Part shown: piece after piece, positions 25,133-33,958 of the stretch
How the letters are laid out: the number at the start of each line of letters is the position of its first letter
Numbering within the stretch: the stretch's first letter is position 1
Source: a bacterium
GTDB taxonomy: Bacteria; Chloroflexota; Dormibacteria; Aeolococcales; Aeolococcaceae
Length of the DNA stretch: 44,368 nt
Direction of reading: 5' to 3'
Assembly: GCA_021847925.1 (NCBI GenBank)
Contig: JAJZNI010000026.1
Location: 1-44,368 of the forward strand
Position numbers and translations under genes: made by a program
The notes under the pieces: model-generated
Told to the model about the DNA's origin: nothing
The model's input: only the letters and a program-made list of their open reading frames with translations
Databases searched by the model: none

Positions 25133-28100
25133 GTGGCGTCCGCCGATGCCGCCCCGCCCCCCGCGCCCTCTCTGGATGATCGCTACCTCGTCGAGAACGG
25201 CCGCGTCCTGCTGACCGGGATCCAGGCCCTCGTTCGCCTGCCCATCGACCAGGCGCGCCGCGATGGCGCCGCCGGGCGCCGGATCGGGACCTTCATATCG
25301 GGGTATCCGGGGTCACCGCTCGCCGCCTACGACCGGTCGCTGCAAGCAGCCTCCACGATAACGGGCCGGTTCGGCATCGTGCATCAGCCCGGCCAGAACG
25401 AGGAGCTGGCCAGCACCGCCGTCACCGGGACACAGCTCCTGGACCTCTATCCCCATGAGCGCTATGACGGTGTTGTCGGCATCTGGTACGGCAAGGGCCC
25501 GGGCATGGACCGCTCCCTGGACGCCATGCGCCACGGCAACTACATGGGGACCAGCGCTCGGGGCGCGGTCGTCGTGCTCAGCGGAGAGGACCACGAGGCG
25601 GTGTCCTCGACGCTGCCGATCCAGCAGGAGTACGCCTTCGCCCACTGCGGCATTCCCCTCCTCTATCCGTCGTCCGTGCAGGAGATCCTCGAGCTCGGCC
25701 TGCACGCGGTGGCCATGTCGCGGCACTCCGGTTGCTGGGTGGGATTGAAGCTGGTCACGCAGCTGTGCGACAGCGCGCAGGTCTGCGAGGTGTCGCCGGA
25801 CGCGCCCGTGCCGGTGATCCCCGAGCCGGAGGACCCCGCCCAGCGGAGTGGAAGGGCACAGTACTTCCGGTTCCTCCCCGGCGAGACGGTCGCCAACGAG
25901 CGGGCTCTCTACACGCAGCGTCACCCGGCCGCCCTCGCCTACGTCGCCGCCAACCGGCTCAATGAGGCCGTGCTCACGTCCTCCTCCGACCGCGTCGCCG
26001 TGGTCGCCGCCGGCAAGAGCTGGGCCGACCTCCGCCACGCGCTCGCCGACATGAGCGTCGACGACGCCGCGCTGTCGCATGCGGGGGTGCGGCTCGTGAA
26101 GCTCGCATGCCTGTACCCTGCCGACCTCTCCTTCCTGCGATCCGCGCTGCTCGGGCTCGAGGAGGTCATCGTGATCGAGGAGAAGCGTGGCTTCCTGGAG
26201 GAGCAGGTGTGCGCCGCGCTGGCCGGGCTCCCCGGCGCTCCCCGCGTCCACGGCAAGCGGGACCGCGAGGGGCGCGAGTGGTTCCCCGCGTGGGGCGGGC
26301 TCGACGCCGACGCCATCACGCGCCTCCTGGGGCCGCGCCTCGCCGAGCTGCTCCCCGGCCCGACCCGGATCTCGGCCCGGATCGAGGAGATCACGGCGGC
26401 CCGCGAACGCCGCCACGAGCTCCTCCCCCTCCGGCTTCCCAACTACTGCTCCGGCTGCCCGCACAACTTCTCCACGCGGCTGCTTCCCGGCCAGACGGCG
26501 TGGTCGGCTCCGGGGTGTCACGTGTTCGCGACCGTCATCGACCAGCCGGAGCGTCACACCGACGTGGTCACGCAGTACGGCGGCGACGGCCTGGCCTGGA
26601 TCGGGCTCGCCCCCTTCACCGACCGGCAGCACATGATCGTCAACACCGGTGACGGCAGCCTCTTCCACTCCAGCTACCAGAACATCCGCTTCGCGATCGC
26701 GGCGGGTGTCACCATGACCTTCAAGATCCTCTACAACGGGGCGATCGCCAACACGGGCGCGCAGAAGCCCGTCGGCCAGATCGAGGTGCCGCGCCTCGCC
26801 AGGCTGCTCGCGCTGGAGGGGGTGGCCAAGATGGCGATCGTCGCCAAGGACCCCCACGTGTACAGGGGCGTCCGCTGGCCCTCCAACTGCCGGCTCGAGG
26901 GGCCCGAGGGCTATGAGGCGCTCATGACCGACCTCGAGCGCACCGCCGGCGTCACGGTGTTCCTGTACGACGGTGAATGCTCGAATGAGCGGCGCCGCAA
27001 GCAGAGGCGGGGCCTGGCGCCACGCCCATCCCGGTACCTCGTCATCAACGAGGACGTGTGCGAGAGCTGCGGCGACTGCGGCCGGGCCGCGAACTGCATG
27101 TCGCTGCAGTCGGTGGCCACGGAGTTCGGCCCCAAGACCCGGATCCAGCAGTCCTCGTGCAACCAGGACCACCTCTGCGTCACCGGCGACTGCCCGTCCT
27201 TCATGACGGTTGACGCCAAGCCGGGGTCCGGGCGCGTGAGGCGCACCCCCCCGGAGCTCGATGCGGACGCCGTGCCCGACGTGGCCCGTCCGAGCTGCCT
27301 TGACCCGTACCGGATCCACATCACCGGCGTGGGCGGGACCGGGGTGCTGACGCTCAACGCCATCCTGAGCTGGGCGGGCACCCTCGAGGGCAGGCGGATC
27401 GCCAGCTACGACCAGACCGGGGCCGCCCAGAAATGGGGGGCCGTGGTCAGCTCGATCGCCATCTGGGAGCGGGGACCCGCCGCCAGCAGCCGGGTGGGAT
27501 GCGCGCAGGCCGACCTCTACCTCGCCCTCGACCTGATGGCCGGCTCCGACGCCCGCAACCTCGAGCGCTGCGGGCCCGGTCGGACGGCCGCGGTCCTCAA
27601 CACCACCCTCCTCCCCGACGGACGGACGATCCGCGACCCCCGGGTGCAGCCTCCACGCGACGCCTTCGTGAGGGCCATCGAGGCCTGCACCGACCCGGGC
27701 AGGACGGTGACCGTCGAGGCCGGCCTCCTCGCCGACACCCTCTTCGACGATCACATGACGACCAACCTGATCGCCCTGGGATCGGCCTACCAGGCGGGAC
27801 TCCTGCCCATCGGCGCCGATGCGCTCGAGGCCGCAATCCGGCTGAACGGCGTCGCCGTCGAGCGCAACGTCCAGGCCTTCCGCTACGGGCGCCTGGCCCG
27901 GCACGACCCGGCTCGCGTCGCGGAGCTGAGCGCGGCGCCACCCACACCCCTCCCCGCCGGACGCCTCGAGCGCGCGGCCGACCTCTGGCGCCGGCATCCC
28001 GCCCTGAGCGGGCTCGTCGACCGCGCGAAGGGCCTCGACGACGCCACCCGCAGCCTGCTCCGGATCCGCGGGGGTGACCTCATCGACTATCAGTCATCCC

Positions 28101-28669
28101 GCTACGCCACCTCCTACGTGACGTTCGTCCTGAGCTGCGCGGAGCGCGAGCGTGCCCGCCTTGGCGAGGCCTCCGACCTCGCTCTCACCCGCGAGGTCGC
28201 GCGCTCGCTGCACAAGCTGATGGCCTACAAGGACGAGTACGAGGTGGCCCGCCTGCACCACCGCGCCCGGGCCCGGGTCCGCGCGGGATCGGGGCTCGAG
28301 GCGCCGGCGGCGATCGGGTACCTGCTCCACCCCCCCCTGCTGCGGGCCATGGGATTGCGGCGCAAGGTTCGTCTCGGTGGCTGGTTCGACCCGGCGTTCA
28401 CGGCGCTGCACGCGCTCCGCCGGGTCCGCGGCACGTGGGCCGACATCTTCCGATGGCCGGAGGTGCGCCGCATCGAGCGCGAGCTCCCGGGCTGGTACCG
28501 GGCGACCGTGGCGCAGGTGCTGGAGGTCCTGACCCCGGAGAACCGGGAAATCGCGCTCCAGGTCGCGGGCCTTCCGGACATGATCCGCGGCTACGAGCAG
28601 ATCAAGGTCGCCAGCGCCACGCGCGCCAGGCAGCAGGGTGCGACGCTGCTCGCGCGTCTCACGGGCTAG
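25133..28669 (+). CDS. indolepyruvate ferredoxin oxidoreductase family protein (single-chain 2-oxoacid oxidoreductase)
   Basis: A 1178-residue single-chain thiamine-diphosphate 2-oxoacid oxidoreductase of the bacterial indolepyruvate:ferredoxin oxidoreductase type. It decarboxylates a 2-oxoacid to acyl-CoA while reducing ferredoxin. Domains in order: pyrimidine-binding PFOR-type domain (GTFISGYPGSPLAAYD near residue 50), TPP-binding domain (GDGSLFHSSYQN near 506, KILYNGAIANTGAQ), an Fe-S segment with CESCGDCGRAANC and SSCNQDHLCVTGDC near 640-685, and the gamma domain (ITGVGGTGVLTLNAILSWA near 730) followed by a helical C-terminal region. It starts with GTG, with AGGA about 12 nt before. pckA follows after 36 bp. 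The usual substrates are aryl- or branched-chain 2-oxoacids; here unknown. Confidence 0.92.
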   Translation: MASADAAPPPAPSLDDRYLVENGRVLLTGIQALVRLPIDQARRDGAAGRRIGTFISGYPGSPLAAYDRSLQAASTITGRFGIVHQPGQNEELASTAVTGTQLLDLYPHERYDGVVGIWYGKGPGMDRSLDAMRHGNYMGTSARGAVVVLSGEDHEAVSSTLPIQQEYAFAHCGIPLLYPSSVQEILELGLHAVAMSRHSGCWVGLKLVTQLCDSAQVCEVSPDAPVPVIPEPEDPAQRSGRAQYFRFLPGETVANERALYTQRHPAALAYVAANRLNEAVLTSSSDRVAVVAAGKSWADLRHALADMSVDDAALSHAGVRLVKLACLYPADLSFLRSALLGLEEVIVIEEKRGFLEEQVCAALAGLPGAPRVHGKRDREGREWFPAWGGLDADAITRLLGPRLAELLPGPTRISARIEEITAARERRHELLPLRLPNYCSGCPHNFSTRLLPGQTAWSAPGCHVFATVIDQPERHTDVVTQYGGDGLAWIGLAPFTDRQHMIVNTGDGSLFHSSYQNIRFAIAAGVTMTFKILYNGAIANTGAQKPVGQIEVPRLARLLALEGVAKMAIVAKDPHVYRGVRWPSNCRLEGPEGYEALMTDLERTAGVTVFLYDGECSNERRRKQRRGLAPRPSRYLVINEDVCESCGDCGRAANCMSLQSVATEFGPKTRIQQSSCNQDHLCVTGDCPSFMTVDAKPGSGRVRRTPPELDADAVPDVARPSCLDPYRIHITGVGGTGVLTLNAILSWAGTLEGRRIASYDQTGAAQKWGAVVSSIAIWERGPAASSRVGCAQADLYLALDLMAGSDARNLERCGPGRTAAVLNTTLLPDGRTIRDPRVQPPRDAFVRAIEACTDPGRTVTVEAGLLADTLFDDHMTTNLIALGSAYQAGLLPIGADALEAAIRLNGVAVERNVQAFRYGRLARHDPARVAELSAAPPTPLPAGRLERAADLWRRHPALSGLVDRAKGLDDATRSLLRIRGGDLIDYQSSRYATSYVTFVLSCAERERARLGEASDLALTREVARSLHKLMAYKDEYEVARLHHRARARVRAGSGLEAPAAIGYLLHPPLLRAMGLRRKVRLGGWFDPAFTALHALRRVRGTWADIFRWPEVRRIERELPGWYRATVAQVLEVLTPENREIALQVAGLPDMIRGYEQIKVASATRARQQGATLLARLTG

Positions 28670-28705
28670 GGCTGTGCAGACGACCGCAACTCCTGGAGGT
28701 CACGA

Positions 28706-30256
28706 ATGGTAGCAGACGCGGCAACCGTACCCGAGGCTCAGAGCATCCGCTGGAACCCGACCCCGGATGAGCTCCGTGAGCTGACCGAGCGAATGCCGAA
28801 CGCCCGGCTGACCAACTTCGGCAACCTGAACGTGCAGACCCGGGTCACGGCTCGGAGCAGCGCCAGCACCTACGTGGTCACCGACAACCCCGAGGCGCAC
28901 AGCGACCAGACCCTGAGCCGGAGGGAGGGCGCGCGCCTGGCCGATCTCCAGGATGCCTACATCCGCGGCCAGGAGATGGTGGTGATCGACGGCCACATCG
29001 GCAACGACCCCGCCGAACGGGTCCGCGCGCGGCTGTACATCGAAGCGGCCAACGCCAACATCGCCGGCATGCAGCACTGGCTGTACTTCGACGCAGACCG
29101 TCCCGGCCCCGGCTTCGAACCGCAGCTCGTGGTCATCTACACGCCGAATCTGAGCGTGCCCGGGTACCCGAACCAGAGGGTGATCACCGTCGACCTCGAG
29201 GCCGGGGTCACCCGGGTGATGAACTCCGACTACTTCGGAGAGTCCAAGAAGGGCGGCCTGCGGATGTGGAACGCGCTGGTCGACGCCCGCGGGGGGCTCG
29301 CCATGCACGCGGGCTGCAAGGTGGTGCCCACTCCGCGGGGCGACCGGACGATCCTCATCGTCGGGCTCTCCGGCACGGGGAAGACCACCACGACATTCAC
29401 TCGCCAGAACGGCTCCAGCCCGGTGCAGGACGACTTCATCGCCCTCTACCCCGACGGCCGGGTGGTGGGGACGGAGAATGGCTGCTTCGCCAAGACCTTC
29501 AGCCTCGACCCCAAGTTCGAACCGACCATATACGGCGCGGTGCGCAGGCCGGACACCTACCTCGAGAACGTCTCGCAGAACGCGGACGGCGAGGTCGACT
29601 TCTTCGACACCTCCTACACGCAGAACGGGCGCGCGGTGTTTCGCATGGAGGCCCTTGGAGGCACGCATCGCGACGTGCGTGAGATCCCCAGGGTCCACCA
29701 TCTGCTGATCCTCAATCGCAACGAGAGCATCATCCCCGGGGTCGCGCGCCTCGATCCGCTCCATGCGGCGGCCTATTTCATGCTCGGCGAGACCCAGGGC
29801 ACGAGCGCCGGCGGCAACGACGAGGAGGGCAAGTTCCTGCGCGTGCCCGGGACCAACCCCTTCTTTCCCCTGCGCCACGAGCAGCAGGGCAACCGCTTCC
29901 TCGAGCTCCAGTCCAGCTGCGGCTTCGAGGCCTTTCTGATGAACACCGGGCGGATCGGCGGGGGCGATACCGACCCGCGCAGCGTCAAGGTGAGCATCGA
30001 CCACTCCAGCGCCATCGTGAAGGCCATCGCGGAGGGGACCATCTCCTGGCACCGGGACCCGGACTTCGGCTATGAGCTTGCGGATTCCGTCCCCGGGATC
30101 GACGACCCGGAGATCCTCGAGCCGCGGCACCTCTACGAACGGCAGGGGCGCGCTGGCGAGTACCGCGACCTGGTCGCGCGTCTCAAGGAGGGCCGCCGCG
30201 CCTACATGCGCAGATGGGACGGCCTCCTGCCGGACATCGCGAGCGCCGCCGGGTGA
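28706..30256 (+). CDS. pckA: phosphoenolpyruvate carboxykinase (ATP type)
   Basis: A 516-residue ATP-type PEP carboxykinase, which converts oxaloacetate and ATP to PEP, CO2 and ADP at the entry to gluconeogenesis. The substrate-binding segment is MNSDYFGESKKGG near residue 172, the P-loop is GLSGTGKTTTT near 220, and the metal-binding kinase-2 region is DDFIALYPDGRVVGTENGCFAKT near 240. GGAGGT precedes the ATG. Several motifs differ from the textbook enzyme (LSGTGKTTTT for FSGTGKTTLS; NSDYFGESKKG for the YxGExKK region), marking a divergent subfamily. It lies 36 bp after the ferredoxin oxidoreductase gene. Co-transcription would tie gluconeogenesis to growth on C4-yielding acids such as tricarballylate or gentisate. 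Confidence 0.92.
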   Translation: MVADAATVPEAQSIRWNPTPDELRELTERMPNARLTNFGNLNVQTRVTARSSASTYVVTDNPEAHSDQTLSRREGARLADLQDAYIRGQEMVVIDGHIGNDPAERVRARLYIEAANANIAGMQHWLYFDADRPGPGFEPQLVVIYTPNLSVPGYPNQRVITVDLEAGVTRVMNSDYFGESKKGGLRMWNALVDARGGLAMHAGCKVVPTPRGDRTILIVGLSGTGKTTTTFTRQNGSSPVQDDFIALYPDGRVVGTENGCFAKTFSLDPKFEPTIYGAVRRPDTYLENVSQNADGEVDFFDTSYTQNGRAVFRMEALGGTHRDVREIPRVHHLLILNRNESIIPGVARLDPLHAAAYFMLGETQGTSAGGNDEEGKFLRVPGTNPFFPLRHEQQGNRFLELQSSCGFEAFLMNTGRIGGGDTDPRSVKVSIDHSSAIVKAIAEGTISWHRDPDFGYELADSVPGIDDPEILEPRHLYERQGRAGEYRDLVARLKEGRRAYMRRWDGLLPDIASAAG

Positions 30257-30306
30257 TCGACGGGGAGCGGCGGTCGCGGCCGTGAGGACGGCCGGGGCCC
30301 CGCCAC

Positions 30307-30336
30307 GCGCGCCGGCCTGCGTGCAGGCCGGCGCGC
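30307..30336. terminator. perfect 14-bp palindrome between convergent genes (bidirectional terminator)
   Basis: GCGCGCCGGCCTGC (30307-30320) and its exact reverse complement (30323-30336) are separated by two bases, 50 bp after the pckA stop and 16 bp beyond the convergent MmgE/PrpD stop. It has no T-run, but the position suits a two-way terminator in a GC-rich genome. Confidence 0.65.
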
Positions 30337-30351
30337 TCCCAGCGGGAAGGG

Positions 30352-31740
30352 TCATCCGCGAGCTGGTGCGGCACTCCCGAGCGTCGCGTTCGCACCCACC
30401 TGGGGGCGAAGGACCTCGACGACCTCGGCGGCGGAGCGGAGATCCGCAAGACCGCTGACCATGGCGACGAGGCGATCCGCCGCCGAGCCGCCGACCACAC
30501 CCTCGAGGCAGGAGCGACACTTGTCGAGCTCCTCCTCGGGGCTCAGGGGGTTGGCGGGATCGCCGCGGACCACGGTCGCCCGGCGGGAGATGCTGGCCCC
30601 CGACGCGGTGATCACCACCTCGGCGCCCGGATCGCCACGGTGCTCCGTCCTCACCCTGGACATGAGACGGCGCACCTCGGGCCTCAGCACGGCGGCATCG
30701 GTGAACGAGCCGAGGGAGAGCCGGCGATCGACCACGGAGGCTGCGATGGCGTAGGGGAGGCTGAACTTCCCCTCCAGGCCGGTGCGGGCGTCGGGACAGA
30801 CCAGCGCATCGTCGGCTCCGGGCTGTATCCGCACCAGGATCTCCTCCACCGCCTCGGGGCCGGCGGAGAGCTCGGCGACCAGGTCCAGGGCGGCATCCAC
30901 GGGGAGGTGCGCGAACCGGCAGCACGGGTACTTCTTGATCGCCAGCCCGCATGTCGCCAGCTCGTAGCTCGCTCCCAGCTCGTCCGCCACCGCGACCGCG
31001 GTGGCGGGGTCCCCCCCGAAGACCCGCACATAGTCGGCGACCGCGTTGGGGTTGGCGGTGAAACCGGCGCCTGCCAGGAGCGCCGCATCCACCCCGCAGC
31101 GAGCGGCGTGTCCCGCGTGGAAGGGCTTGGTGTCGGTGCCGAAGTTTCGATGCAGGCCGCCGGCCTCCGTCGCCGCGATCCCCAGGGCGATCTCCAGGCG
31201 CCCCGGGTCCAGCCCGAGCACGCGACCGGCGGCGGCCGCCGCCGCCACGGTGCCGAGGACCACCGTCGGGTGCCATCCCGCGCGGCCGAGATCGGGACCG
31301 AACACGCTGCCCAGCTTCCCGGCGATCTCCACCCCCACGATGTAGGCCTCGAGGACCGTCCTTCCCGGGCGCCCCGCCGCCTCCGCCACCGCGAGGCACG
31401 CCGGCAGCACGCACACCGAGGGATGACCGCGCCAGGCCCGCACACCGTCGTCGTCGGCCCAGACGTCGTCGTAGTCGAGGGCATGGCCGGCGATACCGTT
31501 GAGAAGGGCCGCCGTGGAGGCCGTGCCGCGCAGCGCGGTGCCCAGGACGGCGGCGTCACCCTCCTCTCCGCCGCCCAGGAGAGCCGCGCGGGCCGCCCGC
31601 GCCGTCCCCGTCTGAGACCCCGCCACCGCGACCGAGAGAGCGTCGAGGATGGACCGGCGCGCCGCCGCGACCACCTCCGGGGGGAAGCCGGAGAGATCGG
31701 CGCGAGCGGCGAATCGGGCGATCGTCGCCGCGAGCGTCAT
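30352..31740 (-). CDS. MmgE/PrpD family protein (third of three paralogues)
   Basis: A 462-residue MmgE/PrpD family protein; the ORF track start at 32478 is a read-through of the upstream gene. Motifs include RRSILDALSVAVAGS, AGHALDYDDVWADDDG near residue 95 (compare the HxxDFDD motif), HPTVVLGTVAAAAAAGRVLGLD, TDTKPFHAGHAARCGVDAALLA (the KPFHAGxAA motif) and KKYPCCRFAHLPVDAALDL (KxYPxCxxxH). The ATG overlaps the upstream gene by four bases (ATGA), making it the last gene of the selenoprotein operon. The family role is dehydration, decarboxylation or epimerisation of a polycarboxylate; the substrate is unknown. Confidence 0.92.
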   Translation of the reverse strand: MTLAATIARFAARADLSGFPPEVVAAARRSILDALSVAVAGSQTGTARAARAALLGGGEEGDAAVLGTALRGTASTAALLNGIAGHALDYDDVWADDDGVRAWRGHPSVCVLPACLAVAEAAGRPGRTVLEAYIVGVEIAGKLGSVFGPDLGRAGWHPTVVLGTVAAAAAAGRVLGLDPGRLEIALGIAATEAGGLHRNFGTDTKPFHAGHAARCGVDAALLAGAGFTANPNAVADYVRVFGGDPATAVAVADELGASYELATCGLAIKKYPCCRFAHLPVDAALDLVAELSAGPEAVEEILVRIQPGADDALVCPDARTGLEGKFSLPYAIAASVVDRRLSLGSFTDAAVLRPEVRRLMSRVRTEHRGDPGAEVVITASGASISRRATVVRGDPANPLSPEEELDKCRSCLEGVVGGSAADRLVAMVSGLADLRSAAEVVEVLRPQVGANATLGSAAPARG

Positions 31741-32777
31741 GCCGGTTCCACGGCGACGGTCACCGCTCTCGTTCCCCAGCCCGGGATCACCACCGAATGG
31801 GGGCCCGCCCCCCCCGCCACGAAGATCTTGAGGTCCTGGGACTGGCGCACGGGAGGCACCAGGGAGAGGTCGCTCTCCCGCTCCACCCAGCGCGGCCACA
31901 GGTTGCGCTCCACCCGGGAGCTGTACATGCCGCCGTGCCGGAGGATCGCCACCGGAAGGCGCGCCTTCTCGAACAGGTACGCCTGCACGTGCGATCGCCG
32001 CCACCCCGCCGACGCCAGGATCCTCGCATGGTCCACGCCCAGCACCACGACGTAGTCGCCCATGACGTAGAAGTTGTTGGCCCCCGGGGTGGCGATGGTG
32101 CGCGCGATCGCATCGAGCAGCCGGTAGGGGTCGTACTCGTGGTTGTTCACGTTGTGCGGAGCCTCGGCGGCGAAGACGGTCACCGCGCTCTGACCCTCGG
32201 CGAGCCCGCCCGACTCCACGGAGAACGGCGGCCAGGGCGACTCGGCCTCGTTCTCCGCGATGCAGTACGTGTACTTCCCCGGGTGACCGAAGGTGGCCCG
32301 GTCGATCTCGCCAGGGCGCGCGCCACCGATGTTGACGAGCGCCAGCCGCACCGCCCGCCCGATCGTCGCGTTGGCCACCCATCCCTGACCGAAGCAGTTG
32401 GCGGCGCCGTTGACGCCGAGCTCCCGGGCCGCGGGCCCGTTGACCACGACGAGGGGCGTGGTCACGTGGGTGGTGCACTGCACGCCGTGGAGGTTGAACC
32501 GGCTGTCCAGCGTGGCACGGAGCGCGGCCAGCACCACCGGCATGTGGGCCGGCTCGCAGCCCGCCATCACGGCGTTGGCGGCCACCCGGGCCACGGTCGC
32601 GTCCCCCCAGCTGGGAGGGATCCTCCCGATCGAGTCGTCGCCCGCACGGCCGCTGGCCTCCACCATCGCCGCGACCCGCCGTTCGGTGGGGGGGATGATC
32701 GGCAGCCCATCCGTGTAGCCCAGCTCATGGAATCCGCGATTCACCGCCTCCAGCTCGTCCTGGCTGCTCACGGTCAT
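31737..32777 (-). CDS. conserved protein of unknown function in UGSC selenoprotein operon
   Basis: A 346-residue protein from the ATG at 32777, not assignable to a characterised enzyme. It begins with an FHELGYTDGLPIIPPTE segment. Conserved-looking stretches follow: VAANAVMAGCEPAHMPVVLAAL, NLHGVQCTTHVTTPLVVVNG, GANGAANCFGQGW-like VNGAANCFGQGWVANATIGRA, NIGGARPGEIDRATFGHPGKYTYCIAENE and PHNVNNHEYDP. There is no signal peptide or membrane segment. Several Cys, His and Asn/Asp residues could form an active site. It overlaps both neighbours by four bases (ATGA on each side), so it is made with the CoA-transferase and the MmgE/PrpD protein. I believe proteins starting YTDGLPxxPPT recur beside UGSC-family genes, but could not check this. 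Confidence 0.75.
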   Translation of the reverse strand: MTVSSQDELEAVNRGFHELGYTDGLPIIPPTERRVAAMVEASGRAGDDSIGRIPPSWGDATVARVAANAVMAGCEPAHMPVVLAALRATLDSRFNLHGVQCTTHVTTPLVVVNGPAARELGVNGAANCFGQGWVANATIGRAVRLALVNIGGARPGEIDRATFGHPGKYTYCIAENEAESPWPPFSVESGGLAEGQSAVTVFAAEAPHNVNNHEYDPYRLLDAIARTIATPGANNFYVMGDYVVVLGVDHARILASAGWRRSHVQAYLFEKARLPVAILRHGGMYSSRVERNLWPRWVERESDLSLVPPVRQSQDLKIFVAGGAGPHSVVIPGWGTRAVTVAVEPA

Positions 32778-33958
32778 GGCGAGGGCTCCCCCTCGATGAC
32801 GGCGCGAATCACGCGGTCGGAGCACCCGGCCTCGGCCAGCACCTCTCGCGTGTGCTGGCCCAGCGTGGGGGGGGCGGTGCGCACCTCGGTCCGGGTCTCC
32901 GACAGGCGAACGGGCGAGCCCAGCAGGCGCAGCCTCCCTGCCACCGGATGCTCGACCTCCTTTATCATCTCCAGGGCGAGCGTCGCCGGGTGGGCCAGGG
33001 CCTCGTCGATGCGGAGAACCGGACCCGCCGCGACCTCCGCCTCTCCCAGGGCGATGACCCACTCCGCCGTGGTTCGCCGGGCCAGGCAGGCATTGAGCGC
33101 GGCCTTCAGCTCGCTGCGATGGCACACGCGAGCGGGGTTGTCGACGAACCGCGGGTCGACGACGAGGTCGGGGCATCCGAGCGTGACGCAGAGGCGCTCG
33201 AACATGGCGTTGTTGCCGACGGCGAGGTTCACGTGCCCATCCGCGGTCGTGAAGGTCCCGTACGGCGCGATCATCGGGTGGTCGTTGCCCAGCGGCTGCG
33301 GGCACACCCCGGCGGTGAGGAACTGTCCCGCCTGGAACGTGAGACTCGCGAGCGTGGCTCCCAGCAGCGAGACGTCGACGAGCTGGCCCCTTCCGGTCCG
33401 CTCGCGCTCCAGAAGGGCCGTCAGCACGCCGTACACGGTGTAGAGACCGGTGAGCACGTCCGAGATCGACACCCCGACCCGGAGAGGGCCCGTCTCCTCG
33501 GTGCCCGTGATGCTCATCAGGCCGGAGATCCCCTGGATGATGTGGTCGTAGGCGGGCCTGCCGGCCCACGGCCCGGCCGGCCCGAACCCGCTGATCTGCG
33601 CGAGGACCAGACGCGGATTGCGGCTCATGATCTGGGCGGGGGGAAGCCCGAGCCGTTCGAGGACACCAGGGCGAAAGTTGGAGATGGCGACGTCGGCCCT
33701 GCTCAGCAGCTGGGTGAGCGCCTCCCGGCCGCCGGCCTGCTTCAGGTCGAGCACGACGGAACGCTTGTTTCGATTCAGGGAGAGGAAGTACGCGCTCTCA
33801 CCGTGGACAAAGGGAGGACCGTGGCGGCGCGCGTCGTCGCCCCGCGGGTTCTCGATCTTGACCACGTCGGCACCGAGATCCCCGAGCAGCATCCCGCTCA
33901 GGGGACCGGCCACGTTGCGCGAGAGATCCACCACGTGCAGGTCGGAGAAGTAGCTCAA
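32774..33958 (-). CDS. CaiB/BaiF family (class III) CoA-transferase
   Basis: A 394-residue class III CoA-transferase, moving CoA between carboxylic acids. It has the N-terminal VVDLSRNVAGPLSGMLLGDLGADVVKIENP, the LNRNKRSVVLDLK strand, ISGFGPAGPWAGRPAYDHIIQGISGLM with the catalytic aspartate (about Asp138), and YGVLTALLERERTGRGQLVDVSL. It starts with TTG, which overlaps the selenoprotein stop codon (TTGA), and it overlaps the next gene by four bases. This couples it tightly to the UGSC selenoprotein. It probably activates the carboxylic acid handled by this operon. Confidence 0.94.
   Translation of the reverse strand: MSYFSDLHVVDLSRNVAGPLSGMLLGDLGADVVKIENPRGDDARRHGPPFVHGESAYFLSLNRNKRSVVLDLKQAGGREALTQLLSRADVAISNFRPGVLERLGLPPAQIMSRNPRLVLAQISGFGPAGPWAGRPAYDHIIQGISGLMSITGTEETGPLRVGVSISDVLTGLYTVYGVLTALLERERTGRGQLVDVSLLGATLASLTFQAGQFLTAGVCPQPLGNDHPMIAPYGTFTTADGHVNLAVGNNAMFERLCVTLGCPDLVVDPRFVDNPARVCHRSELKAALNACLARRTTAEWVIALGEAEVAAGPVLRIDEALAHPATLALEMIKEVEHPVAGRLRLLGSPVRLSETRTEVRTAPPTLGQHTREVLAEAGCSDRVIRAVIEGEPSP

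Noticed and set aside
25313-27997. 894-residue minus-strand ORF
   Set aside because: Antisense shadow of the ferredoxin oxidoreductase gene, with no recognisable domain.
28700-31414. 904-residue minus-strand ORF
   Set aside because: It lies antisense to pckA and out of frame with the MmgE/PrpD gene; a low-complexity Arg/Gly/His-rich shadow typical of GC-rich DNA.
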